In this document: piece after piece, positions 30,872 to 32,074 of the stretch | Layout: each line of letters begins with the position of its first letter | Numbering within the stretch: position 1 is the first letter of the stretch | Origin: JAVKSL01 sp039583695 | Lineage (GTDB): Bacteria > Actinomycetota > Acidimicrobiia > Acidimicrobiales > JAJPHD01 | DNA: 32,074 nucleotides | Assembly: GCA_039583695.1 (NCBI GenBank) | Contig: JAVKSL010000027.1 | Coordinates: 1-32,074, forward strand | Reading direction: 5' to 3' | Notes under the pieces: generated by a model | What the model saw: the letters and a program-made list of their open reading frames with translations, nothing else | Databases searched by the model: none | What the model was told of the DNA's origin: nothing | Position numbers and translations under genes: made by a program

Positions 30872-31081
30872 TCAGCGCTTCAAGTATGCGGCAGGATGGG
30901 CAAGCCAGTAGAGGTTGATGTCGTAGCCCCAGCCGAAGGCCTTGGGGGTGAACAGGTGGGGATCCTTGGGATTCCACCACCGGGACTTGACCTTGGCCAC
31001 GCTCGGTCGTCGCAAGTCGTATGGCATGCCCGCCAGCTTTCCCTGGGGCTCGGGCACTTGCTGCTGATCGCTGTTGATCAT
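30872..31081 (-). CDS. Small DUF5808-like protein
   Basis: A 69-residue protein with the conserved tail MPYDLRRPSVAKVKSRWWNPKDPHLFTPKAFGWGYDINLYWLAH. The WWNP.DP..F.PK.FGWGY.IN pattern resembles DUF5808 proteins of actinobacteria, of unknown function. ATG 31081 is chosen because AGAGGTG lies upstream at ribosome-site distance; a longer reading from 31159 has no such site. A TTGACG (31141-31136) and TACACT (31120-31115) upstream, with a short 15-bp spacer, could be the promoter. It ends 43 bases from the 5' end of rnpB on the same strand. Confidence 0.7.
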   Translation of the reverse strand: MINSDQQQVPEPQGKLAGMPYDLRRPSVAKVKSRWWNPKDPHLFTPKAFGWGYDINLYWLAHPAAYLKR

Positions 31082-31092
31082 TTCGATCACCT

Positions 31093-31116
31093 CTGGCCAG
31101 GAGCTTATCTGGCCAG
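31093..31116. promoter_or_regulatory. Paired CTGGCCAG sites ahead of the DUF5808-like gene
   Basis: The palindromic octamer CTGGCCAG occurs at 31093-31100 and 31109-31116, sixteen bases apart, overlapping the -10 region of the putative promoter. The two copies can also pair as a hairpin with an eight-base loop. This could be a cooperative repressor site or RNA structure. Confidence 0.5.
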
Positions 31117-31187
31117 TGTACAGTCGTGGGTACGGCGTCAACGGCCTTTGGGTGGCCAAGCCACAGGCGCTTGAGCCGCCGGCTGCT

Positions 31188-31961
31188 TCAGCGGCCAGGG
31201 AGGTCCACGAAGCTGCGGACCTCGATCCCGGCTCGAGCCAGGCCTTGCCTGACGGCCCGCGCCAGACCAGCAGCGCCGGGCGTGTCCCCGTGCACGCAGA
31301 TCGAACCGGCCATGACCGGCAGGACTGTCCCGTCCAGAGCCACCACCACCCGATCAGTGACCAGGCGCACAGCCCTGCTCACCACCTCCGACTCGTCGAC
31401 CACCACCGCCCCCGGAACCGACCGCGGGGCCAGCCCGCCATCCGGCAGGTAAGCCCGGTCGGCGAAGGCCTCGTCAACCACCCGCAGGCCTGCTGCCTTG
31501 GCAGCGGCCGACACCGCCGAGCCCGGAGCGCACAGCAGCACCAGCGAACGGTCGAGCTCGCTCACCGCCGATACGACCGCCTCGGCGCCCTCCACATCGG
31601 TGGCCAGACGGCTATAGAGGGCGCCGTGGGCCTTGACATACCGGACCCTGGTCCCGGCCATCCGGGCCAGCCCCTCGAGCGCCCCAAGCTGGTATGCGAC
31701 ATCGCAGCGAAGCTCGGGGGGAGACACCTCCATGGCCCGTCGTCCGAAGCCGACCAGGTCCGGGTAGGACACGTGGGCACCGACCGCGACGCCGGCCCGA
31801 GCCGCGCATGCGAGGGTCGTCAGGATCGACGACGGGTCTCCGGCATGAAACCCGCAGGCCACGTTGGCGCTGCTCACGATGCCCATGAGCGCTCGGTCAT
31901 CGCCCAGGCGCCACACCCCGTAGCCCTCGCCGAGATCCGCGTTCAGGTCGATCGTGTCCAT
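31188..31961 (-). CDS. pxpA: 5-oxoprolinase subunit A (LamB/YcsF family)
   Basis: With PxpB and PxpC, hydrolyses 5-oxoproline to glutamate with ATP. The 257-residue protein starts MDTIDLNADLGEGYGVWRLGDD, the family hallmark, followed by SSANVACGFHAGDPSSILTTL, GVAVGAHVSYPDLVGFGRRAM, YVKAHGALYSRLATD and FADRAYLPDGGLAPRS, then ICVHGDTPGA near the end. All expected conserved Asp/His residues are present. ATG 31961 is two bases after a possible upstream stop codon (31966-31964), so it may be coupled to a gene that runs off the window. The B and C subunits are encoded as one fusion at 25235-26950. Confidence 0.95.
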   Translation of the reverse strand: MDTIDLNADLGEGYGVWRLGDDRALMGIVSSANVACGFHAGDPSSILTTLACAARAGVAVGAHVSYPDLVGFGRRAMEVSPPELRCDVAYQLGALEGLARMAGTRVRYVKAHGALYSRLATDVEGAEAVVSAVSELDRSLVLLCAPGSAVSAAAKAAGLRVVDEAFADRAYLPDGGLAPRSVPGAVVVDESEVVSRAVRLVTDRVVVALDGTVLPVMAGSICVHGDTPGAAGLARAVRQGLARAGIEVRSFVDLPGR

Positions 31962-31963
31962 CG

Positions 31964-32074
31964 CTACAAGATTGCAGAATCTGCCCTGTGCTCGCCCACT
32001 CCATCCCCCACTCCATCCCCCACTCCATCCCCCACTCCATCCCCCACTCCATCCCCCACTCCATCCCCCACTCC
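31964..32074 (-). CDS. Possible C-terminus of an upstream gene, partial
   Basis: On the minus strand one frame reads GVGD five times, then GVGEHRADSAIL and TAG at 31966-31964, two bases before the pxpA start. This spacing would suit a tightly packed upstream gene with a repeat-coded end. All three frames are open across the 12-bp repeats, so there is no strong reason to prefer this one. It may be noncoding. Confidence 0.25.
   Translation of the reverse strand, partial: GVGDGVGDGVGDGVGDGVGDGVGDGVGEHRADSAIL
31998..32074. repeat. 12-bp tandem repeat, 6.4 copies to the window edge
   Basis: Unit actccatccccc repeats without change from 31998 to 32074, continuing past the window. It lies just upstream of pxpA. 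Confidence 0.95.

Overview
The window reads as a draft or metagenome-derived chromosome segment of a high-GC actinobacterium, probably Acidimicrobiia or a relative. That placement is inferred from GC content, a type A RNase P RNA, an actinobacterial-style leucine attenuator, a MscL with a zinc-ribbon tail, a stand-alone LigD-type polymerase domain, and many genes whose start codon sits 6-9 bases after a TANNNT -10 box (leaderless transcripts). A 100-N gap at 30351-30450 marks a scaffold join.

Layout. 1-1170: relic of an IS200/IS605 element (3' end of tnpA abutting a tnpB that has lost its C-terminus). 1145-2932: MarR regulator and MFS exporter, preceded by a large palindromic operator. 2910-4826: leuA on the minus strand with a complete peptide-type leucine attenuator (leader peptide with four Leu codons, hairpin, UUCG-loop terminator). 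4947-7689: prfA, prmC and a threonylcarbamoyl-AMP synthase gene. 7742-9343: cupin gene, then a sigma factor translationally coupled to an O6-methylguanine-DNA methyltransferase. 9388-12740: SPFH/Band 7 protein and ribbon-helix-helix protein divergent from an ABC exporter pair, then a small PEGA-like protein.

13002-19887: a long minus-strand series. mscL overlaps a DUF169 gene; selD follows; then nrdA and nrdB (class Ia ribonucleotide reductase) and a LigD-type primase/polymerase gene only 12 bases after nrdB. 20346-21028: a VapC-like PIN toxin and ribbon-helix-helix antitoxin. 21029-23080: a gene graveyard holding a frameshifted ArdC/ImmA-like relic, a fragment of an ATP synthase beta gene and an IS110 transposase fragment.

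23081-26950: geranylgeranyl-reductase-family flavoprotein, TIGR01777 epimerase, and a fused PxpB-PxpC 5-oxoprolinase. 27026-30207: radA, a short hypothetical, an MpaB/DUF2236 oxygenase and a divergent RidA. 30261-30829: a 14-bp tandem array running into the assembly gap, directly 3' of the RNase P RNA gene. 30872-32074: a small DUF5808-like protein, pxpA, and a 12-bp array at the window edge.

Themes: translation termination and its modification (prfA-prmC), DNA precursor supply beside break-repair synthesis (nrdAB-polymerase domain), 5-oxoproline disposal split over two loci, and repeated small-unit tandem expansion, both inside genes (prmC, nrdB, pxpBC) and between them. No CRISPR array, tRNA or rRNA gene was recognised.
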